Below, piece by piece: positions 50,945 to 56,566 of a DNA stretch of 56,566 nucleotides (position 1 is its first letter; each line of letters begins with the position of its first letter). The notes beneath the pieces are model-generated. The model made no database searches. It saw nothing but the letters and a program-made list of their open reading frames with translations, and was not told where the DNA came from. The DNA is from Verrucomicrobia bacterium UBA6015 (GTDB lineage Bacteria > Verrucomicrobiota > Kiritimatiellia > UBA8416): contig DIZZ01000207.1 in assembly GCA_002428045.1 (NCBI GenBank), forward strand, positions 1 to 56,566, written 5' to 3'. Made by a program: the position numbers and the translations under genes.

Positions 50945-52228
50945 ATGGCTAGGTTTCGCTACATCGCGATGGATGGCAAAGGGGCTGAAGTAGAAGGCGT
51001 CATCGAGGCCGGCAGCCAGAACCAGGCCGTTAGTGCGATTCGTACCCAGGGACTGTTCCCTACGCGTGTGGCCGAGGTTGGCGGGGCGGCCAAGTCAGGT
51101 AAGCCTGCGGCGGGGGGGGCTCGGAAGGCGACTCCTGCACCGAAGTCCAATAAAGGCTTGGCGTTGCCTGCGTTTCTCAAGCCCCGTGTCAAGCAGAAGC
51201 AGTTGATGGTGTTCACCCGCCAGTTGGCGACGCTGATCGAGGCTGGGTTGCCGCTGCTGCGCGGTTTGCGGATCCTGCTCAAGCAAGAAAAAACACCGGG
51301 CTTGCGCGAGGCCTTGGTCGGCATGGGCGAGGCGGTCGAGAGCGGGGGGACGTTTTCCGAAGCGCTGGCGGCCTATCCGCGAACGTTTGACAAGCTATAT
51401 ATCAACATGGTCAAGGCGGGCGAAGCGGGCGGGTTGCTCGACACCGTGCTGGTGCGTCTGGCAGAGTTCATGGAGAAATCCGAGCGCATCAAGGGTAAGG
51501 TCAAGAGTGCCATGACCTACCCTATTGTTGTGCTTGTTGCAGCCATGGGTATCTTGGGCTTCTTGATGGTTTTCATCATCCCCAAATTCGCTGAGATCTT
51601 CCAAGGGTTGAGCGGCGGCAAGGGGTTACCGCCGTTGACCCAGTTTGTGATCAATATCAGTGATACCGTTGCCCAGCGCTGGTGGCTGATCCTCGGTCTA
51701 GGCTTTGGTGCTGTGGCGCTTTTCAAGGCGTTGAAGAAAACTCCGCGCGGTGCCTTGTTGTTGGATCGGGTCTCGCTGAAGGCTCCGATGTTCGGTTCGT
51801 TGTTCCGTAAGACGGCGGTGGCCCGGTTTGCCCGTACGCTGGGCACGTTGATGTCATCCGGTGTGCCCATTCTGCAGGCGCTGATGATCGTGCGCGATAC
51901 CGCTGGCAACCAGGTCATTTCCAATGCGATCCAGAGCATCCATGACAGCGTCAAGGAAGGGGAATCGGTGGCGATGCCGATGGAGGCTTCGGGGGTGTTC
52001 CCGGGCATGGTGGTCAGTATGGTGGACGTGGGCGAGGAGACTGGTGCGCTGCCGGAAATGCTGGTCCGGGTGGCGAACGGTTACGATGAGGAAGTCGACA
52101 TGGCGGTAGAGGGGCTGACCTCGATCATCGAGCCCATCATGATCGTCGTCCTGGCGCTGATCATCGGTACGATCGTCATCGCCATGTTTGTTCCGCTGAT
52201 CTCGATCATCAGCGAAATGTCGGGATAG
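50945..52228 (+). CDS. gspF: Type II secretion/type IV pilus inner-membrane platform protein (GspF/PilC)
   Basis: 427 residues with an N-terminal extension (about 1-80: RFRYIAMDGKGAEVEGVIEA and a low-complexity Ala/Gly/Lys linker) followed by two GspF domains and three membrane helices. Recognisable blocks are LATLIEAGLPLLRGLRIL, YPIVVLVAAMGILGFLMVFIIPKF, the second-domain LGTLMSSGVPILQAL and a final helix near IIEPIMIVVLALIIGTIVIAMF. It anchors the assembly ATPase and pseudopilin machinery, but GspE and GspD genes are not in the window. GGGGAGGG precedes the ATG. Seven prepilin-like genes follow. Confidence 0.93.
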   Translation: MARFRYIAMDGKGAEVEGVIEAGSQNQAVSAIRTQGLFPTRVAEVGGAAKSGKPAAGGARKATPAPKSNKGLALPAFLKPRVKQKQLMVFTRQLATLIEAGLPLLRGLRILLKQEKTPGLREALVGMGEAVESGGTFSEALAAYPRTFDKLYINMVKAGEAGGLLDTVLVRLAEFMEKSERIKGKVKSAMTYPIVVLVAAMGILGFLMVFIIPKFAEIFQGLSGGKGLPPLTQFVINISDTVAQRWWLILGLGFGAVALFKALKKTPRGALLLDRVSLKAPMFGSLFRKTAVARFARTLGTLMSSGVPILQALMIVRDTAGNQVISNAIQSIHDSVKEGESVAMPMEASGVFPGMVVSMVDVGEETGALPEMLVRVANGYDEEVDMAVEGLTSIIEPIMIVVLALIIGTIVIAMFVPLISIISEMSG

Positions 52229-52262
52229 GGACGAGGGGCGAGGGATTAGGCATTAGGCACTA
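52228..52262 (+). repeat. Heptameric degenerate tandem array after gspF
   Basis: From the last base of the gspF stop five 7-nt units follow in register: GGGACGA, GGGGCGA, GGGATTA, GGCATTA, GGCACTA. It is then followed by AGGAGGG and a GACGGG/CCCGTC hairpin (52269-52274 with 52281-52286). The unit differs from the AGTCTGC-type arrays further down but has the same period of seven. Confidence 0.6.
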
Positions 52263-52349
52263 AGGAGGGACGGGTTCCACCCCGTCTGCAGTATTGTAGG
52301 CGGTGCGTTTCCGCAGGTTCGGTTCGAGTAAGCGATGAGAGGACAAGGC

Positions 52350-53003
52350 ATGAAAACAAGAAACGGTAGAAAAGGAGGCTTCACTCTAATTGAAGTCATG
52401 GTGGTCATCCTTGTGATCCTGGTGCTTTCGGGCATGCTGTTGAAATTGAGCGCGATCATCAGGGATCGTTCCGAGACGGCGAAAGCCACGGCAAATCTTC
52501 AGAACATCCAGCACGCGCTCAACGAGTATTATGCCGAATACGGAATTTATCCGCCGGTGCAGAGTACGGCCTATGTGTACGAGGATGCCAGCAGGCAACC
52601 ACCGTCAATGCGGAACCCGAATGCACCTATCACGGCGGATCAGATCGGTTACGCCTACGGGTTGTATGCGCATCTTTATCCACGTGCCCAGGGCGGTTCG
52701 TTTATAGACGGTCAGGGCAATTCGGTGCCGACGCAGCGGCTTCCCTATAATGAAGACACCGAGCGCGATAAACGAGCCAAGGATCGTTGGGCTCACTATC
52801 TGGCGGATGTAGGCACACAGGGAGGTTCTCAGGGAGCTGAGTTACCCGGTATGCATCAGACTTACACGAATGCCTCTATCACCATTTCGGATCCGTGGGG
52901 CTCCGAGTTCAAATATCAATCGCCTTCTCCACATCAGGAGTACACACTGTGGTCGTGCGGCCCGGATGGAACATCCGGAACGGCGGACGATATCACGAAC
53001 TGA
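52350..53003 (+). CDS. GspG-like pseudopilin 1
   Basis: 217 residues. A ten-residue leader (MKTRNGRKGG) precedes the prepilin cleavage motif GFTLIEVMVV with Glu5, then a hydrophobic helix. The C-terminus (ISDPWGSEFKYQSPSPHQE, WSCGPDGTSGTADDITN) is like the calcium-binding end of GspG. The middle (about 70-170) is longer than normal GspG and unique. The ATG at 52350 has AGGA upstream; one at 52335 (MRGQG) is possible. It should be processed by a prepilin peptidase, which is not in the window. Confidence 0.88.
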   Translation: MKTRNGRKGGFTLIEVMVVILVILVLSGMLLKLSAIIRDRSETAKATANLQNIQHALNEYYAEYGIYPPVQSTAYVYEDASRQPPSMRNPNAPITADQIGYAYGLYAHLYPRAQGGSFIDGQGNSVPTQRLPYNEDTERDKRAKDRWAHYLADVGTQGGSQGAELPGMHQTYTNASITISDPWGSEFKYQSPSPHQEYTLWSCGPDGTSGTADDITN

Positions 53004-53021
53004 GGCATCAAGGGAGGTTTA

Positions 53022-53558
53022 ATGACGGCGAGAGGATATGGGAACGTCCGGTCACGGAGCAGAGGATTTACCCTGATCGAGATGATGGTGGTGATTGCCA
53101 TCATCGGGTTGCTGGCGGGGCTGATCATGGCTGGTTTGAATGTGGCCAGACGGCAGTCAGCCAATGTGAAGGCCCGGGACGGGGTGGAGCAGCTCGAAAC
53201 CGCTTGGAACGCGTACTACGTTGATTACGGCAGCTTTCCTACGATAGCGGCTGACTCCGTGTCGCCTGGTGGTGGTACCCATTATGAAACGGGCAGGGCT
53301 GTCATCCAGATTCTGCGTGGGCGAGAGAACCATAACGGACAAAATGCTAAGAAAATATCATACATGGATTTCAATCTGAATGCGACGGAATTCCGAGATC
53401 CCTGGGGAAATCGCTACCGCATTGCACTGGACACCGATTATGACGGAAAAGTCACTGCGATGAGCGAGAACCTGAGATTGAGCGTGGCCGTTTGGTCAGC
53501 CGGAGCCGATGGCACGGATGACACGGATGACGATGTGACAAGCTGGCGGAAACAGTAG
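53022..53558 (+). CDS. GspG-like pseudopilin 2
   Basis: 178 residues. Fifteen-residue leader, then GFTLIEMMVVIAIIGLLAGLIMAGL. The C-terminal part has FRDPWGNRYRIALDTDYDG and VWSAGADGTDDTDDDVTSW, a GspG-type acidic calcium-site region. AGGGAGG precedes the ATG, 18 nt after the previous gene. Confidence 0.87.
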   Translation: MTARGYGNVRSRSRGFTLIEMMVVIAIIGLLAGLIMAGLNVARRQSANVKARDGVEQLETAWNAYYVDYGSFPTIAADSVSPGGGTHYETGRAVIQILRGRENHNGQNAKKISYMDFNLNATEFRDPWGNRYRIALDTDYDGKVTAMSENLRLSVAVWSAGADGTDDTDDDVTSWRKQ

Positions 53559-53576
53559 GAAAGCGGGAACATCGAA

Positions 53577-54050
53577 ATGAAAATCAAGAGTATCAGGAAA
53601 AAGTCTTCAGTCTTCAGTCTTCGGTCTTGGGGCTGCCGTCTGCGATCCTCCCTCGGCTTCACCCTGCTGGAGCTGCTCATCGTCATCTCGGTGATCATGG
53701 TCCTGGCGGGGTTGCTTCTGTCAGCCTTCTTCAAGGTCAAGAACGCAGCCAAGGATAAGCAAGTACAGATTGAGAGAAAAGTGATCGAGGCAGCCATTCA
53801 AGCCTATAAAATGCAGGAGCGGAAAATGCCCGCAGAGGACGTCGATTTGCGGAGCGGGGTTGATAAAACCTACGGGGATGATGATGATAACAATCCGGTG
53901 ATGAGGTTTTTAACCAACAGTATCCCACCGGTTCTGGATACCAACAAGCTGCGCTGGGACGAGCATGGAAATGTGCTGAATCCGGATGGTGAAAAGTACA
54001 AAATCACACTGGACCTGAATAACGACAACAGCGGCACGAATGTGGAATAA
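53577..54050 (+). CDS. Pseudopilin with heptamer-encoded leader 1
   Basis: 157 residues. The leader is long (27 residues) and contains SSVFSLRSWG encoded by an AGTCTTC repeat array. The prepilin motif GFTLLELLIVISVIMVLAGLLLS follows, then a coiled helix (KDKQVQIERKVIEAAIQAY) and an acidic C-terminus with DGEKYKITLDLNNDNSG. No close named family; GspG/GspH-like by layout. Confidence 0.83.
   Translation: MKIKSIRKKSSVFSLRSWGCRLRSSLGFTLLELLIVISVIMVLAGLLLSAFFKVKNAAKDKQVQIERKVIEAAIQAYKMQERKMPAEDVDLRSGVDKTYGDDDDNNPVMRFLTNSIPPVLDTNKLRWDEHGNVLNPDGEKYKITLDLNNDNSGTNVE
53603..53630 (+). repeat. Heptamer array AGTCTTC x3 plus one variant, inside a leader peptide
   Basis: Three exact AGTCTTC units (53603-53623) and one GGTCTTG unit lie in the N-terminal coding region of the pseudopilin starting at 53577. 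It differs by one base per unit from the AGTCTGC arrays at 54134 and 55234. Confidence 0.8.
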
Positions 54051-54091
54051 AAGACGCCGCCTGCAAACGGCAAAGGAAAGCGACCTTCGCA

Positions 54092-54640
54092 ATGAAAAAC
54101 CAGCGAGTCAGCCAAACGTCGACAGCCAAAGGCCTGCAGTCTGCAGTTTGCAGACTGCAGTCTTCTTCCCACCGCCGCCGGACGGCAGGCTTTACCCTGC
54201 TGGAGTTGATGACCGTCATGCTCATCATGTTCATCATGATGGGGGTTGCCTCGGTCTCGTTGCGCGGTGTGGTGCGGGGCGCGGGCGTTAGCGGGGCGGT
54301 ATCCAATGTGCGAGCAGTACTGACCCAGGCTCGACAGAATGCCATTATCAAACAGCAGGAGACCTATGTGAAGTTCCGAAGTGGAGCCACCAATGACATG
54401 CAGATCAGCGTGCGGCTCAAGGACTGGGAAACCGGAAGCATCACCACCAATTATGCCGGTCCTTTTCGATCCTTGCCGGAGGGAATCGAGTTTGGTTCAT
54501 CGGCAGAGGTGGCATTCAAGCCCGACGGATCGGCTAAAGTGCCATTGAACAACCTCCAGATGCGTCAACGGAATGCTCCGCTTGGTGCGGCTGCCTTTAC
54601 CATTCAGGTAACACAGGCGGGAAAGATCTCGATCAACTAG
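54092..54640 (+). CDS. GspH-like pseudopilin with heptamer-encoded leader 2
   Basis: 182 residues. A 33-residue leader includes GLQSAVCRLQSSS encoded by the repeat. The prepilin motif is GFTLLELMTVMLIMFIMMGVASVSLRG. The region after the helix (NVRAVLTQARQNAIIKQQETYVKFR) has the GspH/FimT pattern, where the helix is followed by beta strands. AAAGGAAAG lies before an ATG about 40 nt after the previous gene. Confidence 0.83.
   Translation: MKNQRVSQTSTAKGLQSAVCRLQSSSHRRRTAGFTLLELMTVMLIMFIMMGVASVSLRGVVRGAGVSGAVSNVRAVLTQARQNAIIKQQETYVKFRSGATNDMQISVRLKDWETGSITTNYAGPFRSLPEGIEFGSSAEVAFKPDGSAKVPLNNLQMRQRNAPLGAAAFTIQVTQAGKISIN
54134..54160 (+). repeat. Heptamer-derived hairpin inside a leader peptide
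   Basis: CTGCAGTCTGCA (54134-54145) and its exact reverse complement TGCAGACTGCAG (54149-54160) are separated by three bases. This is a 12-bp stem made from opposed copies of the AGTCTGC-type unit, lying 40 nt after the start codon of the pseudopilin at 54092. Confidence 0.85.
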
Positions 54641-54654
54641 CAAGGGAGCCGAGG

Positions 54655-55137
54655 ATGACAGTACAAGCGCAAAAACGCGGATTCAGTCTGATCGAGATCA
54701 ATCTGGCGATCTTCCTGGTCGCCATGGGGATGCTGACCTTGTTCAGTCTCTTCCCCAGCGGCATGAAACAGATCGAGACGGCGCATGAAAGCACCCAGGA
54801 GGCACTTTTTGGCGATTATGTTCTCAATACCATGCGGGCCGAGGCGCTGCAAATCCAGGACGGCACGGTGTGGACGAATTTGACGGAGTTCCAAGCGGCA
54901 GTGGTGGTTGGGTTGACGAATGTTGTGGTTCAAAGCAGTGTTTCCGATCCCTTGCAATTTCCCGATGGGTCTGGGCTTCATATGCGGTACATCTTGAATG
55001 TGAGTGATGCAGGCAGTGGCTTACGTTCCGCGACGCTCTGGTGCCGCAGCGGGCAGTACGGGGACAACGATCCAAACGCGTTCAAGGCCAGTGCTGCGAA
55101 ATTCTATACGGAGTTCTTTTATTCGGGGATGCCGTAG
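54655..55137 (+). CDS. GspI/PilV-like pseudopilin
   Basis: 160 residues. A nine-residue leader precedes GFSLIEINLAIFLVAMGMLTLFSLFPSG, with Glu5 kept, typical of minor pseudopilins of the GspI/PilV type. The rest is a small globular domain with a cluster of aromatic residues at the end. It begins 15 nt after the previous gene; CAAGGGAGCCGAGG stands before the ATG. Layout recalls the four-gene prepilin cassettes known in Verrucomicrobia. Confidence 0.82.
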   Translation: MTVQAQKRGFSLIEINLAIFLVAMGMLTLFSLFPSGMKQIETAHESTQEALFGDYVLNTMRAEALQIQDGTVWTNLTEFQAAVVVGLTNVVVQSSVSDPLQFPDGSGLHMRYILNVSDAGSGLRSATLWCRSGQYGDNDPNAFKASAAKFYTEFFYSGMP

Positions 55138-55150
55138 GGGGGAAGGGGAA

Positions 55151-55185
55151 GACTGCAGACTGCAGACTACAGACTGGAGACGTGA
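55151..55185 (+). repeat. Heptamer array GACTGCA x5 (degenerate), opposed orientation
   Basis: Units GACTGCA, GACTGCA, GACTACA, GACTGGA, GACGTGA follow without gaps. The unit is the reverse complement of the AGTCTGC type. It lies directly upstream of the ribosome-binding site of the gene at 55203. Confidence 0.85.
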
Positions 55186-55202
55186 CACTTAGGGGGCGGA
55201 GG

Positions 55203-55835
55203 ATGGAAATTAAAAAACAGAGCATAAGCAAAAAGTCTACAGTCTGCAGTCTGCAGTCTGCAGTCTGTCTCACCCCCAGGGCAGTCTGTCTCGCCCGCAG
55301 GGCGGGCGGCTTCACACTGATCGAGCTGCTGGTGGCGATGGGCATCCTGATGATCATTGTGCTGATGCTGGCCAACATTTTTCAAGTGAGTGCCCGGAGC
55401 TGGGAGGTGGGTATGCGCCAAGCGGATGTTGGCCTGGAGGCCCGGGCCGCGATCAACCTGCTACAGCAGGATCTGGCGCGCGCCGTTGCCTCGAGCAATG
55501 CCTTGCAGCAGTTCACGATATCGGGATCGAGTTTATCCTTCGCGATGTTTGCCGATGAGGGCTCCACCAACAGTGCCGCGATCGAAAGGGTCAGCTACTC
55601 AGGATCGGGTGGCTTGACGCGGACCTTGGATGGAGCGTCCAGCGTATTATGCGAAGGCGGCGACTTCACGTTTGTCGCGATTCCAGCTTCGGCGGGAGCT
55701 TCAGGGCTGCCGGGGGCGGTCGAAGTATCGCTGAAGATGACCTCGGACAAGCCGTTCGCGTCAAAGGTACGCGTGTATGCAGAAGATCATGAATACGACC
55801 CGGACAACACGGAGTGGGCGGATACCCATCGATGA
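55203..55835 (+). CDS. GspJ-like pseudopilin with heptamer-encoded leader 3
   Basis: 210 residues. The leader is 36 residues long and contains CSLQSAVC from the array at 55234 and two copies of an AVCL-x-x-R element. Then follow GFTLIELLVAMGILMIIVLMLANIF and ARSWEVGMRQADVGLEARAAINLLQQDL, the GspJ-type helix with the linker. The ATG at 55203 is preceded by AGGGGGCGGAGG, a strong site. The frame is open upstream but without conserved sequence. Confidence 0.83.
   Translation: MEIKKQSISKKSTVCSLQSAVCLTPRAVCLARRAGGFTLIELLVAMGILMIIVLMLANIFQVSARSWEVGMRQADVGLEARAAINLLQQDLARAVASSNALQQFTISGSSLSFAMFADEGSTNSAAIERVSYSGSGGLTRTLDGASSVLCEGGDFTFVAIPASAGASGLPGAVEVSLKMTSDKPFASKVRVYAEDHEYDPDNTEWADTHR
55234..55268 (+). 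repeat. Heptamer array AGTCTGC (five units), inside a leader peptide
   Basis: Units AGTCTAC, AGTCTGC, AGTCTGC, AGTCTGC, AGTCTGT lie within the leader of the pseudopilin at 55203. Three units (21 bp) encode seven residues, giving the peptide pattern SLQSAVC. This array is complementary to the one at 55151-55185. Confidence 0.9.
55262..55303 (+). repeat. 21-bp tandem duplication in the leader of the GspJ-like gene
   Basis: Two 21-bp units (55262-55282 and 55283-55303), each beginning AGTCTGTCTC and ending CAGGGC, differ at only two positions. They encode AVCLTPR and AVCLARR. Confidence 0.85.
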
Positions 55836-55841
55836 AAGGTA

Positions 55842-55863
55842 GAACAGGCATCCTTGCCTGTTC
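55842..55863. repeat. Inverted repeat between pseudopilin genes
   Basis: GAACAGGCA and TGCCTGTTC form a 9-bp perfect stem with a four-base loop (TCCT). It is followed by CACGTGGC and no T-run, so a terminator is unlikely; it resembles small intergenic palindromes. Confidence 0.6.
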
Positions 55864-55895
55864 ACGTGGCAAAAGCTGAGCAAAAGGAACGCTCA

Positions 55896-56324
55896 ATGAT
55901 GAAATCTAAAAAAGCCTTCACGCTGATGGAGATGCTGGTGGTGCTGGTGGTGGTTGGGATTCTCTCGGCGCTGCTCTTCCCTGCCCTGATGCGGGCACGC
56001 GAGCGGGCCAGGGTTACTCGGGCACGCGACGAGGTCGAAGCCCTGCAGCAGGCCTGGATAGCCTATTGGAATACCTATACCAATTTCCCTGCCGTCAGCG
56101 AGATGGATGCGGCTGCCGTGGCGATTCTGGGGGGGGATGACGCGACGGCGAACCGCTTCAAGATCGTGTTCATGGAGTTCGATAATGTGCATTACGCCGA
56201 GGGGTTCAAGGATCCGTGGGGAGTAAATTGCTATAAGTTAGACTTTGCGGAGGGGACGACAACCAACCAATGGACTTACACCACGCGGGCGCATTGCGTG
56301 AACACGGCACGGAACAATTACTGA
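55896..56324 (+). CDS. GspG-like pseudopilin 3
   Basis: 142 residues. A seven-residue leader (MMKSKKA) precedes AFTLMEMLVVLVVVGILSALLFPALM; Ala replaces the usual Gly before the cleavage point, which is tolerated in some prepilins. The C-terminal GFKDPWGVNCYKLDF segment is GspG-like and has a short cysteine-bearing end. AAAGGA lies ahead of the ATG. Confidence 0.86.
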   Translation: MMKSKKAFTLMEMLVVLVVVGILSALLFPALMRARERARVTRARDEVEALQQAWIAYWNTYTNFPAVSEMDAAAVAILGGDDATANRFKIVFMEFDNVHYAEGFKDPWGVNCYKLDFAEGTTTNQWTYTTRAHCVNTARNNY

Positions 56325-56346
56325 GGGAAGCCGAGGGGAATGGGAT

Positions 56347-56441
56347 TTGAAGAGGTAGGGCAAAGACCTCCGTGCGAGCCGCTCGTGGCGGAGGCGGTGG
56401 GTTAGACGGGCGCGGCTTGGCGGGGACGCCCGCGCCCTATC
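56347..56441 (+). repeat. Dispersed intergenic repeat, copy 2
   Basis: Aligned over about 93 nt with 7142-7234, nearly identical over the last 33 nt. The end again folds: GGGCGCG pairs with CGCGCCC and the inner GGCG with CGCC. It is placed between the last pseudopilin and the GspK-like gene. Confidence 0.75.
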
Positions 56442-56482
56442 TTTTGGGATACGAGCATCGGTGGATTTTGTGGGGAAAACGT

Positions 56483-56566
56483 ATGGAAAAAAATAACAAA
56501 AATGGCGTGGCGGTAATCATCGTGCTGGGGCTGCTGGCACTGCTGATGGTGCTTGGCGTCACGTTC
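56483..56566 (+). CDS. Start of a GspK/PilX-like membrane protein, truncated by the window
   Basis: The ATG at 56483 opens a frame continuing past the window end. The visible 28 residues begin MEKNNKNGVAVIIVLGLLAL, a GspK/PilX-type N-terminus (short leader, Gly-Val-Ala, hydrophobic helix). Position after the pseudopilins supports the assignment. GGGGAAAACGT precedes the ATG. Confidence 0.6.
   Translation, partial: MEKNNKNGVAVIIVLGLLALLMVLGVTF

Noticed and set aside
53603..55268. Heptamer arrays as a CRISPR array
   Set aside because: Units are seven bases, directly tandem and without spacers; no cas genes are seen.
55842..55863. Terminator inside the pseudopilin operon
   Set aside because: No run of T follows the stem, and the next pseudopilin gene starts 33 nt later in the same direction.

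Overview
The window (about 56.6 kb, moderately high GC) looks like the chromosome of a Gram-negative member of the PVC superphylum, most likely the Kiritimatiellota/Lentisphaerota side. The reasons are TolB-Pal and Tat genes, an EF-Tu whose switch I lacks the usual RGITI motif, a large cassette of prepilin-like (type II secretion style) genes, and short intergenic repeats. This placement is inferred from gene content; no database search was possible.

Layout. (1) 1-3080, minus strand: an NAD-salvage operon pncB - nrtR - pncA - next gene (only its first three codons are inside), with a palindrome over a TATAAT element in front of nrtR. (2) 3100-5280, minus: an M3 oligopeptidase. (3) 5616-6937, plus: an unknown membrane/coiled-coil/zinc-ribbon protein and two tiny ORFs. 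(4) 7329-12769, plus: tolB, pal, tatA, tatC and a membrane-fused spermidine-synthase-like protein. (5) 12766-15206, minus: folC and wecB. (6) 15214-20005: a probable defence or mobile pocket. It holds a truncated Phd/YefM-type antitoxin, an AAA ATPase remnant, a patatin-like esterase, an intact 954-residue primase-helicase-nuclease of the kind found in TOTE conflict systems, and a collapsed HTH/nucleotidyltransferase pair behind a 24-bp perfect palindrome. (7) 20091-21083, minus: rnhC. (8) 21161-50892, plus: one nearly unbroken transcription-translation superoperon. It runs promoter, tRNA-Thr, tuf, rpmG, tRNA-Trp, secE, nusG, rplKAJL, rpoBC, rpsLG, fusA, then the S10, spc and alpha clusters to rplQ, and closes with a strong intrinsic terminator. 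rpmD, infA and rpsD are missing from their usual places. (9) 50945-56566, plus: gspF, seven prepilin-like genes and the start of a GspK/PilX-like gene.

Most notable observations. The TOTE-type protein sits in a pocket of decayed defence genes. The pseudopilin operon carries heptanucleotide tandem arrays; three of them lie inside prepilin leader peptides and lengthen them, and two opposed arrays could form a 25-bp stem enclosing a ribosome-binding site and start codon. The EF-G encoded at the normal fusA position lacks two hallmark domain IV motifs. Several core translation genes start with TTG.
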